DNA of 64,000 bases from [Borrelia] finlandensis (GTDB taxonomy: Bacteria; Spirochaetota; Spirochaetia; Borreliales; Borreliaceae), in the NCBI RefSeq assembly GCF_000181875.2, contig NZ_ABJZ02000005.1, forward strand, positions 248,001 through 312,000, given 5' to 3'. Of this stretch, positions 8,118 to 17,302 are shown one piece after another. A program made the position numbers and the translations under genes. The first letter of the stretch is position 1, and each line of letters starts with the position of its first letter. The notes under the pieces were generated by a model. That model did no database searches. It was not told the origin of the DNA and saw only the letters and a program-made list of their open reading frames with translations.

Positions 8118-10526
8118 TTTAATGACCTCGCGCATATTATCTACAAGATAAAAATTAATTCCGCTCTTAATGTTAGTAGGAATCTCTTCTAAATCCACTC
8201 TATTTGCCTTAGGAACAATAATATGCTCCACGCCACTGCGCTTTGCTGCAATTATTTTTTCTTTAAGGCCCCCTATCATCATTACATTCCCAGTAAGAGA
8301 AAGTTCTCCAGTCATAGCCAAATGGGGTCTAACAACCTTATTAAGAGCAAGAGAGATAAAAGCACTAGCTATTGTAATTCCTGCAGAAGGCCCATCTTTT
8401 GGGGTAGCTCCTTCTGGAATATGTAAATGAATAATATTTTTTTCAAAAAAAGATTTACTAATACTTAAATCTCCTTTAATACTATTAACATAAGTATAGG
8501 CAATATTAGCAGATTCTTTCATAACATCTCCAAGTCTACCTGTTAATTTAATTCCACCTACCTTGGATTCCGTCTTTACAGTCTCAATCATCAAAGTTGA
8601 ACCTCCATAATTTGTCCAAGCAAGGCCCATTACCATCCCTGAATATATAGCATTAGGCATGCTTTCTTTTCTAAAAACAGGAACACCAACATATTCTTCT
8701 AAATTGTCATTGGAAATTTGATAAGATTTAACCTCAGTATTCTCAATAAGCTTTCTAGCAACCTTTCTTACAATTTTGTTTAAATATTTTTCAAAATTTC
8801 TCACTCCATTATCTCTTGCATACTCTTGGGCAATTTGAACAAGAGATGAACTTTGAAATTTTAAAGAATCTTTATCAACTCCGTTTTCACTTAAAACTTT
8901 GGGAATTAAATACTTTCTTGCAATCTCTATTTTTTCGTTATCAATATATCCAGAAATTTCAATAATCTCCATTCTATTTAACAAAGGTCTTGGTATTGTT
9001 TCAACAGAATTAGCAGTTAAAATAAAAAATACATTCGAAATATCAAAAGGAAGATCAAGATAATGATCTCTAAACCTAACATTCTGTTCAGGATCTAAAA
9101 CTTCAAGAAGAACCGAAAAAGGATCCCCATAACTTGAAGCAGAAATCTTATCCACCTCATCAATTAAAAAAACAGGAGAATTTGTCTTGGTAATTCTTAA
9201 GCCCTGAATAATTTTTCCAGGCAAAGCACCAACATAAGTTCTTCTGTGTCCCTTAATCTCCGACTCATCGCGCATTCCACCAACAGAAAACCTAAAAAAC
9301 TTGGTACGCAAAACCTTTGCAATAGCTGCCCCAATAGAAGTTTTTCCCACACCAGGAGGTCCCACCAAAAGAATAATAGCCCCCTTTTGAGTCTTTCTTA
9401 ATTTAAGAACAGAAATATATTCAATAATTCTATCCTTAACTTCGTTCATTCCGTAATGAGTTTTATCTAAAATTTTTTTAGATTTTTGCAAATCTAATTT
9501 ATCAAAATTAATTTTCAAATCTCGCCAAGGAAGCTCAGTAATAAGTTCAAGATAATTTCTAACAACAATGTATTCAGCCGAACTTGTTTCAAGAAGCGAA
9601 AATTTTTCTAACTCTTTTTCAACTACCTCCAAAGGCTCACCCTTCAACTCTAAAGCCTTTAGCTTAGTTTTAAGCTTTTCTAAATCGCTGTTTTTTTTAT
9701 CTCCTATGCCAAGTTCAGCTTTAATAGCCTTAAGCTGTTCTTTTAAAAAAAACTCTTTTTGCTGTTTCTCTAATCTCTCTTGAATGCCCTTGGCAATTTT
9801 ATTTTGAATTTCAATTAAATTAAGCTCTTCATAAATCAGTTCTAAAACTTTTTTAAGCCTATCTTTTACATTCAAAGTTTCAAGAACTATTTGATGATCA
9901 TTTTTTGAAGATGAAATAGTGCTGGCCACAATATCACATAGTTTCCCCTTATCCTCAATATTAACCATATTTAATTGAACTTCCGGCATTTTCCTATGTG
10001 CAAATATTTCTTTAGTTCTAAGCAAAATACTACCGTAAACTGCCTTTGATTGAATATCATCTTTTCTAACTGGAATTTGCTTTAAATAATCAATCTCAAT
10101 TATGGGAAACTTATCATTAAGAACAACTTTAACAAATTTTATCCTATCAAAAGTTGAAACAAATATATTGTAACCACCATCCGGAAGATTAATTTTTTTT
10201 ATTATCTTTCCAGTAACTCCAACAGAATAAATATCTTTACTATAATCAATAATTAATTTCTGTTGAGCATTATTGTTGTTTTTTTCTAAAAATTTATCAT
10301 TCAAAACAAATAAGGCAATGATCCCATTGCCTTTCATAGCATAATCGATTGCTTTCATATCAGAATCAGAGATTAAAACAATCGGAATAAACATCCCTGG
10401 AAAAACTGGATGAGAAGGAACCGCTATTAAAGGCACTCTTGCGGGTTTATTAGAATGAGGTAAAATCCCAGCTACGGCTTTTTCTTTTTTTTTATCTCCT
10501 GACCTAGCTTTTTTAGATTCATCCAT
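8106..10526 (-). CDS. lon: ATP-dependent Lon protease
   Basis: This is a cytoplasmic AAA+ serine protease. An N-terminal substrate-binding domain (PLIAVPSHPVFPGM) is followed by a helical region, Walker A GPPGVGKT at 389-396, Walker B FLIDEVDK, and a C-terminal protease domain. Catalytic Ser714 lies in KDGPSAGI and Lys757 in GGLKEK. The 806 residues are normal for LonA. The start is ATG with AGGAGA 11 bases upstream. Borrelia has two Lon proteins; by order this is lon-1 (BB0253). The gene is alone on its strand here, divergent from recJ and convergent with the RND gene, so it is probably monocistronic. Confidence 0.97.
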   Translation of the reverse strand: MDESKKARSGDKKKEKAVAGILPHSNKPARVPLIAVPSHPVFPGMFIPIVLISDSDMKAIDYAMKGNGIIALFVLNDKFLEKNNNNAQQKLIIDYSKDIYSVGVTGKIIKKINLPDGGYNIFVSTFDRIKFVKVVLNDKFPIIEIDYLKQIPVRKDDIQSKAVYGSILLRTKEIFAHRKMPEVQLNMVNIEDKGKLCDIVASTISSSKNDHQIVLETLNVKDRLKKVLELIYEELNLIEIQNKIAKGIQERLEKQQKEFFLKEQLKAIKAELGIGDKKNSDLEKLKTKLKALELKGEPLEVVEKELEKFSLLETSSAEYIVVRNYLELITELPWRDLKINFDKLDLQKSKKILDKTHYGMNEVKDRIIEYISVLKLRKTQKGAIILLVGPPGVGKTSIGAAIAKVLRTKFFRFSVGGMRDESEIKGHRRTYVGALPGKIIQGLRITKTNSPVFLIDEVDKISASSYGDPFSVLLEVLDPEQNVRFRDHYLDLPFDISNVFFILTANSVETIPRPLLNRMEIIEISGYIDNEKIEIARKYLIPKVLSENGVDKDSLKFQSSSLVQIAQEYARDNGVRNFEKYLNKIVRKVARKLIENTEVKSYQISNDNLEEYVGVPVFRKESMPNAIYSGMVMGLAWTNYGGSTLMIETVKTESKVGGIKLTGRLGDVMKESANIAYTYVNSIKGDLSISKSFFEKNIIHLHIPEGATPKDGPSAGITIASAFISLALNKVVRPHLAMTGELSLTGNVMMIGGLKEKIIAAKRSGVEHIIVPKANRVDLEEIPTNIKSGINFYLVDNMREVIKLLF

Positions 10527-10549
10527 AAAATTTGAAATCTCCTAAGCTA

Positions 10550-10555
10550 ATTATA
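10550..10555 (-). promoter_or_regulatory. Likely -10 box for lon
   Basis: TATAAT on the minus strand lies 24 bases before the lon start codon. No good -35 hexamer is visible at 16-18 bases upstream (TTTCCA is the nearest), so the call rests on the -10 alone in AT-rich DNA. Confidence 0.4.
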
Positions 10556-10655
10556 ACAAAACAAATATTTTATGGAAATTCATTTAATAATAATTTTTTT
10601 TATTATAAAATAATAAAATGAGAATTTTAACAGTTAAAATTATGACCATTAATTT

Positions 10656-10679
10656 GGATTATAGTAAAAATTACAATCC
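10656..10679 (+). repeat. Bulged inverted repeat in the lon-recJ gap
   Basis: The 275-base divergent gap between lon and recJ (10527-10801) holds no gene. It contains one notable hairpin: GGATT-ATA-GTAA paired with TTAC-AATCC around an AAA loop, giving nine base pairs with a three-base bulge. It could lie in the recJ leader or be an operator; AT-rich chance pairing is also possible. I see no convincing recJ promoter with both hexamers. Confidence 0.3.
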
Positions 10680-10801
10680 GCTAAAACTATACCATTCGAT
10701 AATAAACATAATAACTACTACTTAAAATTAATTAATCTATGGTGAAGTTAGTAAAGAATAATCCTTGAAAAATCGATTAAAAATGAATTCTAGAGAAGTA
10801 A

Positions 10802-12928
10802 ATGAAAATTTGGAAACAAAAAGAAACTAATATACAGGCCCAAGAATTAACTCGCATTGCTAAGCAATATAATATCAATACCTTTGCGGCAACTTTACTT
10901 ATAAATCGAGAAATCAAAGAAGAAGATTTTATGTTTTTCCTTGAAGACAGCGTAAATTTATTGCACAACCCATTTTTATTAAAAAATATAGATAAATTTA
11001 TAAACAGAATTAATAAAGCAATCAAAAATAATGAAAACATATTAATCTTTGGAGATAAAGATGCTGATGGAATCACAGCGACAATAATAATGTACGAAAC
11101 TCTTAAAGATTTTGGACTTAATGTGAGCTATAAAATACCTTCAAATGGAGAGTTTTATGGACTTTCAAACGAATTAATCGACACAGCCTTAGAAAAAAAA
11201 ATCTCTTTAATAATAACTGTTGATAATGGGATTTCTAGCATTGAAGAAATAAATTATGCAAATTCAAAAGGAATAGAAATAATAATAACAGACCATCATC
11301 TTCCAGGCGAAAATTTTAAAACTGAAAACATAGTTATAAATCCTCACCTAAAAGATGACAAATATCCATTCAAAGAAATAGCAGGATGTTGTGTAAGCTT
11401 TAAAGCTTGCCTTGCTCTTAGCATGTCCTTTACAGACCTTTATTCTAAAAACCTTGTATTTTTATTTTTAGAAAAAACAAAAAATGAGATTATTCTTCAC
11501 GCAATAGAAATAAACAACTACATTCTAAAACAATATCTAAGATTAAATAATAAAAATGATCCCTTAATTAACTCAAACAAACTAGAAAAATTTGTACAAA
11601 ACAAATGTATAATAATCTTTAACAAAGAAGATCAAAATGAATTATTAAATAAACACTTTGCAAAAAGCATAAACATAAACACAATTGATATTGGTGAAAA
11701 TTTTATAAAAAAATACCCAAACTTTAGAAAAAAAACATTAACAGACTTAATCCAAGCAACCAAATATTTCAAATACAAAGAAGTTGAGATTAAAGACAAG
11801 CTTTACTACATATTTTACAACGTAATTTTTGAAACTAACAGAAATTTGCTCCAAAAATGCCTAAAAAGACTTAGCTTTGTTGCAATAGGAACAATAGCAG
11901 ACAATATGCCCATTATTAATGAAAACAGAATAATCCTAAAAGTAGGACTTAAAGAAATCGCACTAAGAGAGAGAATGTCTATTAATTATCTATTAAAAGA
12001 TGCAAACATATTAACAAAACCAAATATAACTTCAACAGATATTGCATATAAAATTGCACCAATACTAAACTCAACAGGAAGACTTGAAAAAGCAGATATT
12101 GCAATAAATTTTTTACTAACTAATGACATTAATCAAATAGAGAACAAATTTAAAGAAATAAAAGAAATCAACGAACTGAGAAAATACAAAGAAGAAAAAG
12201 CTTGGAATTCTCATAATAAAAATACTATTTTTAAAAATGATAAATTCATAGTTTGCTATGATAACAATACTCCAAAAGGAATAAGTTCTAGAATTGCAAC
12301 TAGACTTTCTTCTTACTACCAAAAAGTTGCTATTTTTTTAACAAAGCAAGATAACATTATTAAAGGATCAATTAGATCAAACAATAAAATCAATTCAAAA
12401 ACACTAATATCAATAATACCTTCCCATTTAGTAATAAATTCGGGGGGTCATAAAGCTGCAGCTGGATTTACGCTGCATGAAAATTTACTCGAAGACTTTA
12501 TTAAAGAATTAGAATATACAACTACAAAAGTTGAATATGAAACTACTAATGAAAACGAATCAATACCAATAGATGCTATTCTTCCAAAAAATTTAACAAA
12601 AGATTCTCTTTTCAAAACAATAGAAATATTTGAACCTTATGGCTATGAATTTAGAGAGCCAATATTATTGATGAAAAATGCTTACCTTCAAGAACTCAAA
12701 ATAATTGACAAAAATCATAGCTCAAAACATATAAATATGCGAATTAAATCACAAAACGAATACTATAAAGCTATTTTTTTTAACGGAACAAAAAAAATAG
12801 AAGAATTGGATATAAAAGAAGATCAATACTTAGATATCATTTTTACAGTTAATGAAGATTTTTATTATCCTAGAGAAAAAATTTTGAAAATCATAGACAT
12901 AAAAAAGAATGCTCAAATCAATGTATAG
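10802..12928 (+). CDS. recJ: Single-stranded-DNA exonuclease RecJ, with large insertion
   Basis: This is a 5'-3' single-strand DNA exonuclease of the DHH family, used in recombination and repair. Phosphoesterase motifs are visible: DKDADGITAT near residue 87, TVDNGIS, and ITDHHLPG. The C-terminal DHHA1 domain has NSGGHKAAAGF. At 708 residues it is longer than a typical 560-residue RecJ. The extra length lies mainly between the DHH part (about residue 205) and SFVAIGTIADNMPI (about residue 358), a Lys/Asn-rich segment of about 150 residues with no motif I recognise. The SD is weak (AGAGAAG). The end overlaps the next gene by 20 bases. Confidence 0.92.
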   Translation: MKIWKQKETNIQAQELTRIAKQYNINTFAATLLINREIKEEDFMFFLEDSVNLLHNPFLLKNIDKFINRINKAIKNNENILIFGDKDADGITATIIMYETLKDFGLNVSYKIPSNGEFYGLSNELIDTALEKKISLIITVDNGISSIEEINYANSKGIEIIITDHHLPGENFKTENIVINPHLKDDKYPFKEIAGCCVSFKACLALSMSFTDLYSKNLVFLFLEKTKNEIILHAIEINNYILKQYLRLNNKNDPLINSNKLEKFVQNKCIIIFNKEDQNELLNKHFAKSININTIDIGENFIKKYPNFRKKTLTDLIQATKYFKYKEVEIKDKLYYIFYNVIFETNRNLLQKCLKRLSFVAIGTIADNMPIINENRIILKVGLKEIALRERMSINYLLKDANILTKPNITSTDIAYKIAPILNSTGRLEKADIAINFLLTNDINQIENKFKEIKEINELRKYKEEKAWNSHNKNTIFKNDKFIVCYDNNTPKGISSRIATRLSSYYQKVAIFLTKQDNIIKGSIRSNNKINSKTLISIIPSHLVINSGGHKAAAGFTLHENLLEDFIKELEYTTTKVEYETTNENESIPIDAILPKNLTKDSLFKTIEIFEPYGYEFREPILLMKNAYLQELKIIDKNHSSKHINMRIKSQNEYYKAIFFNGTKKIEELDIKEDQYLDIIFTVNEDFYYPREKILKIIDIKKNAQINV

Positions 12929-13865
12929 AATACAAAAAGCCCTACTTATACTGTGTATCCTAGGAATAGAAAATATAAATTCAGAAATAATAAATACTAT
13001 TCCTAAAGTCCAATATAAAAAAGAGGCATTTCAAGGAGATTACATATACTTTGCAAGTAATCAAAACTTTAAAAGTTTATCACTTTTAAGCACAAATAAA
13101 AATCCAATCATAAGCTCTTCTCCGTTTAAATTTACAGTAGGAAGTAAAATTTACTACATAGCATTTATGGGAATTACACCAATGATAAAAGAAGGTAAAA
13201 GAAAAATTCAAATAGAATTTGAAAATAAAAGCTACATCAAAGAAATAGAAATAAAAAAATTTCACTTCAAAAAAACAAAAATTAGTTTTAATAAAGAAAA
13301 GGCCAAGCTTATCACCCAAAAAAAATCAACAAAACAAAAAGAACAGGCTTTGGTTTTGTGGAATATTATTGGCAATACTGGAGACACAACAATATACCAC
13401 TACGATGCTTTAGTCAAACCAATAAAAGATCAATACATTGTAACAAGCCTATACGGAGATTTAAGGCTTTACATGCAAGGTGACAAAAAAATTTCAAATT
13501 ATACAATGCACAATGGAATTGATTATGCCCCATTCAAAAGAGAAAATACTCCGATTTTTGCTGCCGGCAAAGGAAAAGTTGTGTTTGCACAAAATAGAGA
13601 GCTAACGGGCAATACCCTTATAATACAACATTTACCGGGAGTATTTACAATTTATCTTCACCTCTCAAAATTGGGAATAAGTGAAAATAAAATAGTTAGT
13701 GCTGGGGAATATATTGGACATACTGGAAATACAGGCCTTTCAACAGGCCCTCATTTACACTTTGAAGCAAGAATTAATGGCATAGCAATAAATCCAGATT
13801 TCCTTTTAAATGGCATGCTTATTGACAAAAATAAAATAATAAATAATATTAAAAGAATAGAATAA
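12909..13865 (+). CDS. Exported M23 (LytM-like) peptidase
   Basis: This is probably a periplasmic zinc endopeptidase acting on peptidoglycan cross-links. A hydrophobic N-terminal segment ([11 protein letters not shown]) suggests a signal peptide. The M23 domain is in the C-terminal 130 residues: HNGIDYAPF supplies His201 and Asp205, and GPHLHFEA supplies the distal HxH. The start is uncertain: ATG at 12909 and ATG at 12921 both lie inside recJ without a strong SD, and the second gives a neater signal peptide (MYRIQK). Expression is probably coupled to recJ. It is one of two M23 proteins in this window (BB0255 by order). Confidence 0.85.
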   Translation: MLKSMYRIQKALLILCILGIENINSEIINTIPKVQYKKEAFQGDYIYFASNQNFKSLSLLSTNKNPIISSSPFKFTVGSKIYYIAFMGITPMIKEGKRKIQIEFENKSYIKEIEIKKFHFKKTKISFNKEKAKLITQKKSTKQKEQALVLWNIIGNTGDTTIYHYDALVKPIKDQYIVTSLYGDLRLYMQGDKKISNYTMHNGIDYAPFKRENTPIFAAGKGKVVFAQNRELTGNTLIIQHLPGVFTIYLHLSKLGISENKIVSAGEYIGHTGNTGLSTGPHLHFEARINGIAINPDFLLNGMLIDKNKIINNIKRIE

Positions 13866-13876
13866 AAGGGGGTGAT
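13865..13876 (+). promoter_or_regulatory. Extended Shine-Dalgarno of rpsU
   Basis: AAAGGGGGTGAT matches the full complement of the 16S rRNA 3' end (AAAGGAGGTGAT) at 11 of 12 positions. The one difference, A to G, still pairs as G-U. It sits seven bases from the G run to the TTG start. It is the longest anti-SD match I noticed in the window. Confidence 0.85.
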
Positions 13877-13879
13877 TTT

Positions 13880-14089
13880 TTGGTAACAGTAACTGTGGAC
13901 AAAAATGAAAATCTTGAAAAAGCATTGAAACGTTTTAAAAGAATGATTGAAAAAGAAGCAATTATTCGCGAATGGAAAAGAAGAGAATACTATGAAAAAC
14001 CATCCACAATACGTGTAAAAAAGGAAAAAGCTTTTAAAAGAAAACAGGCAAAAAAAGTAAGAAAATTAAAACAAAAAACTAATAGATAG
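13880..14089 (+). CDS. rpsU: Ribosomal protein bS21
   Basis: This is the small-subunit protein S21, which sits near the 16S 3' end and helps initiation. At 69 residues it is typical. It begins with [26 protein letters not shown] and has a very basic tail ([17 protein letters not shown]). The start is TTG, set by the extended SD just upstream and by the family N-terminus; no ATG fits. It follows the M23 gene by 14 bases and is followed by a hairpin terminator, so it closes the recJ transcript. A non-ATG start combined with near-maximal SD pairing may make translation depend on anti-SD access; that is inference. Confidence 0.96.
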
Positions 14090-14096
14090 ATCGCAC

Positions 14097-14128
14097 AAGA
14101 GATGTTCAAATGGATATCTCTTTATTTT
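14097..14128 (+). terminator. Rho-independent terminator after rpsU
   Basis: AAGAGAT (14097-14103) and ATCTCTT (14116-14122) form a seven-pair stem with a 12-base loop, followed by TATTTT. It lies 8 bases past the rpsU stop. The tail overlaps the stop codon of convergent ftsK. The minus-strand side lacks a U tract, so it should act mainly on the plus strand. Confidence 0.65.
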
Positions 14129-16490
14129 AAATTAACACCTCTCTTGGTTTTGATCCATTAACAGGTCCTACATATCCCATATCTTCCATAATTTCAATAA
14201 TTCTAGCTGCTCTATTGTAACCTATCTTCAACCTTCTTTGCAGATAAGATGCTGAGGCTTTTCTTGTGGTTTTAACAATCTCAAGAGCTTCATCAAACAT
14301 TGGCTCATCAGAAGGTCCAAGAGCAACCAAATCTGGCTCTTTTACACTATCAATAAATATTTCATCATCAATATAATTTGGAGAACCAAATTTTTTAACC
14401 TCTTCAACAAGCCTGTAAACTTCTCTTTCCTTTAAAAATCCACCCTGAATTCTTTGAGGAAAAGGATTTAAAGAGCTAATATAAAGCATATCCCCCTTTC
14501 CTAAAAGTTTTTCAGCACCAGAAGATCCAAGAATTATTCTCGAATCCATAGAACTGGCCACCATGAAAGAAATCCTTGAAGGAAAATTGGCTTTTATTAC
14601 CCCCGTAATAACATCAACTGAAGGTCTTTGGGTCGCAAGAACCAAATGAATCCCCACAGCTCTAGCCATTGCAGCAAGTCTAGAAATTAAATTTTCCAAA
14701 TCCTTTCTTGCAGAAAGAATAAGATCTGCAAATTCATCAATAATTATTACAAGATATGGCAAAATCATTAAATTCAAATTCTCATCTTTTATTTTTTTAT
14801 TATAAGAAGAAATATCTCTTACCAATAAATTATCAAGAAGCACATACCTTCTCTCCATTTCATCAAGACACCATCTAAGAGCCTCTAAGGCTCTCTTTAC
14901 ATCTGTAATAACTGGAGTTAATAAATGAGGAATATCATTAAAAAGTTTAAGCTCAACTATTTTGGGATCTACCATAATTAATTTCACTTCATCTGGAGAT
15001 TTTGAAAAAATAATTGAAGCAATTAAAGAATTCACACAAACAGATTTACCTGCCCCAGTTGCACCAGCTATTAATAAATGTGGAGAATTAACAAGGTCAA
15101 AAACAATATTTTCGCCACTAATCTCTTTTCCAAGAGCAAAAGGAATTCTAAAATCACCTCTGAATTCCTTACTGTCTATTATCTCTGAAATTAAAATAAA
15201 CTCACGCCTTTTATTAGGGATTTCGATTCCTACAGCTTCTCTGCCAGGAATTGGAGCAATAATCCTAACCCTAATAGCCGCAAGCCTTAAGGCAATATTA
15301 TCAGAAATAGAAGTAATCTTAGAAAGCTTAATTCCCTTATCCGGACGAACAGCATACATCGTCACAACAGGGCCTTTAATAATATCAATTAATTTGGCAT
15401 TAATATTAAACTCTTTTAATGTCTCCTGGAGAATCATTGATTGCTTTTGAATTCCTTTATCGTATTCAATATCCTCTACATCATTTTTAATCTCTTTCTG
15501 GTCAAAAACTGAAATATCAATAACGTAAGAATCACTTTTTTCATTCAAAGCTACATCTTCGTTATAAACATGAGAAATAGCGACCTGACTAATTATGCCC
15601 TTAGTCCTTATCTCACAGGCTTTAACCTTTCCGCTAATAATTAACTTATTATTCTCAAGATTGTCTAAATATTTATACTCACAAGACTCATTAATTTCAT
15701 CTACATTTTCATCTGAATTTAAAGCATTCTCATTTAAAATATCCTTATTTAAAGAGCTTGCTTCTTTGAGATCTGAGCCTTCAAAAACAGTCTTGTCTAA
15801 ATTAATATTGGAAGGCTTTTTATTGTTTCTTAAAAAAGCACTAAATGACCATAAAGCCTGATATTCTTCATCATTAATAATATTCTTTTTCTCATCAAAA
15901 ACTTGAGAATCTTTAAGATCATCTACAGAATCTCCATAAACTTTAATATCTTTTTTTACATCCAATGAATTTGAAAAGGGAAAATAACTTAATATATTTT
16001 CAAACAAAATTTTAATCTTAAACTCTAAAAATTTAAAAGTATCTAAAATAAAATTAACATCCTTGAAAAAGACATAATTCAAGTAAATCCACACAACAAA
16101 TTCTAAAATTAAAAGAGTAAAAATAAAAAAATTTCCCAATACTATACCAAAATTAATAAGAAATATCTTAATAAAATAAGATTTTTCAACATTAGAATTA
16201 ATTTTTATTAAAAATAGAAAAGTAAAAAACAATATTACGGTATAATTCCAATTAAATATAAATCGTTTAGTAAAAATATGTTTTTTATAGGCGCACCAAT
16301 TAACAATTGGATATACTATTAAATAAAATGACAAAAATGAAAAAACATTAAGAAGTATTTGTCCTAGTAAATTGAAAACAAAAAATACAAATACATTGCT
16401 CAAAGGGGTTAATGCTACAAAAAGAGAAAAAGAAATAACCGAAAGCATGAAAAAAAACAAAAATTGAAAATACTGATAAAAATCTTTCAT
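14127..16490 (-). CDS. ftsK: DNA translocase FtsK
   Basis: This is a septal ATP-driven DNA pump that clears chromosomes at division. The N-terminal 160 residues hold about four membrane segments. An acidic linker (about 170-360) follows, then the RecA-like motor with Walker A GATGAGKS at 476-483 and Walker B LVIIIDEFADL. The C-terminal gamma (winged-helix) domain has RRLKIGYNRAARIIEIMEDMG. The 787 residues are normal for the SpoIIIE/FtsK family. The stop overlaps the terminator tail of convergent rpsU, and uppP lies three bases upstream on the same strand, so the two are likely cotranscribed. Confidence 0.96.
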   Translation of the reverse strand: MKDFYQYFQFLFFFMLSVISFSLFVALTPLSNVFVFFVFNLLGQILLNVFSFLSFYLIVYPIVNWCAYKKHIFTKRFIFNWNYTVILFFTFLFLIKINSNVEKSYFIKIFLINFGIVLGNFFIFTLLILEFVVWIYLNYVFFKDVNFILDTFKFLEFKIKILFENILSYFPFSNSLDVKKDIKVYGDSVDDLKDSQVFDEKKNIINDEEYQALWSFSAFLRNNKKPSNINLDKTVFEGSDLKEASSLNKDILNENALNSDENVDEINESCEYKYLDNLENNKLIISGKVKACEIRTKGIISQVAISHVYNEDVALNEKSDSYVIDISVFDQKEIKNDVEDIEYDKGIQKQSMILQETLKEFNINAKLIDIIKGPVVTMYAVRPDKGIKLSKITSISDNIALRLAAIRVRIIAPIPGREAVGIEIPNKRREFILISEIIDSKEFRGDFRIPFALGKEISGENIVFDLVNSPHLLIAGATGAGKSVCVNSLIASIIFSKSPDEVKLIMVDPKIVELKLFNDIPHLLTPVITDVKRALEALRWCLDEMERRYVLLDNLLVRDISSYNKKIKDENLNLMILPYLVIIIDEFADLILSARKDLENLISRLAAMARAVGIHLVLATQRPSVDVITGVIKANFPSRISFMVASSMDSRIILGSSGAEKLLGKGDMLYISSLNPFPQRIQGGFLKEREVYRLVEEVKKFGSPNYIDDEIFIDSVKEPDLVALGPSDEPMFDEALEIVKTTRKASASYLQRRLKIGYNRAARIIEIMEDMGYVGPVNGSKPREVLI

Positions 16491-16493
16491 ATT

Positions 16494-17288
16494 CTAAAAA
16501 AAATAACAAACTATAATTGAAAGTGCAAATAAATATATCGAAAAATAATACAGTTTTTTGTTATTAAGCATTTTAAAAAAGAAATTTATTGAGAAAATAC
16601 CAACAACAAAAGCAACCAATGCTCCTAAGTTTATTTCAAAAAAATTTAAAACCATAAAAATATCATAAAATTCTTTATGTTTTAACAAAATCGCTCCAAA
16701 AACTATTGGAATTAAAGATAAAAATGAAATTTCAAATGCACTTTTTCTATTAAATCCAATAACCGAAGCCGAAAAGATCGTAATTCCTGAACGAGAGATT
16801 CCTGGAAGCGCACCCAAGCCTTGCATCAGACCCATAAAAATTCCTGCTAACAAAATATTACCTTTAAAATCAATTTTTAAAAAATTAAATTCTAGCATCA
16901 AGATTAAAATCCCTGTTATAATAAAATTAATTAAAACGAAAGGCAATGTAAAAATTCTCTCGTATTTTGAAATAAAAGTCCCAACAACTCCGGTAACAAT
17001 GGTTATTATTAATATTAGCAATATTAATTTTAAGTTTGTTAAATCAGATTTAACAGCTTTTCTTAAAGAAAATCTAATAAAAGTTAAAAAAAGTTCTAAA
17101 ATCCTTTTACGATAGTAAATAATAATCACCAAAACTGTTGCAAGATGTAAATAAATATCAAATATTATTGAGAGCTTTAAATTTATAAAATGCCTAAAAA
17201 GTAATAAATGTCCCGAACTAGATATTGGTAGAAACTCTGTAATGCCTTGAATAATGCCCAAAATAATTGCACTTAAAATATTTGTCAT
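16494..17288 (-). CDS. uppP: Undecaprenyl-diphosphate phosphatase
   Basis: This is an inner-membrane enzyme that recycles the lipid carrier of cell-wall synthesis. The two BacA/UppP signatures are visible: [15 protein letters not shown] near the N-terminus and [14 protein letters not shown] in the middle. The 264 residues carry about eight hydrophobic segments. I chose the ATG (MTNILS) because GGAG lies six bases upstream. A TTG four codons earlier overlaps that SD and has none of its own. It lies between the lytic transglycosylase and ftsK in one minus-strand run. Confidence 0.95.
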   Translation of the reverse strand: MTNILSAIILGIIQGITEFLPISSSGHLLLFRHFINLKLSIIFDIYLHLATVLVIIIYYRKRILELFLTFIRFSLRKAVKSDLTNLKLILLILIITIVTGVVGTFISKYERIFTLPFVLINFIITGILILMLEFNFLKIDFKGNILLAGIFMGLMQGLGALPGISRSGITIFSASVIGFNRKSAFEISFLSLIPIVFGAILLKHKEFYDIFMVLNFFEINLGALVAFVVGIFSINFFFKMLNNKKLYYFSIYLFALSIIVCYFF

Positions 17289-17302
17289 TAAATGCTCCAA
17301 TA

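Noticed and set aside
8118..8130. Terminator between the RND gene and lon
   Set aside because: The two genes overlap by 12 bases at their ends and no hairpin with U tail is visible on either side.
14962..15450. Open frame of 162 codons opposite the ftsK motor domain
   Set aside because: The ftsK reading contains clear Walker motifs; the opposite frame is a by-product of its codon use.
17289..17300. Upstream TTG start for uppP
   Set aside because: It overlaps the SD that serves the ATG at 17288 and has no SD of its own.
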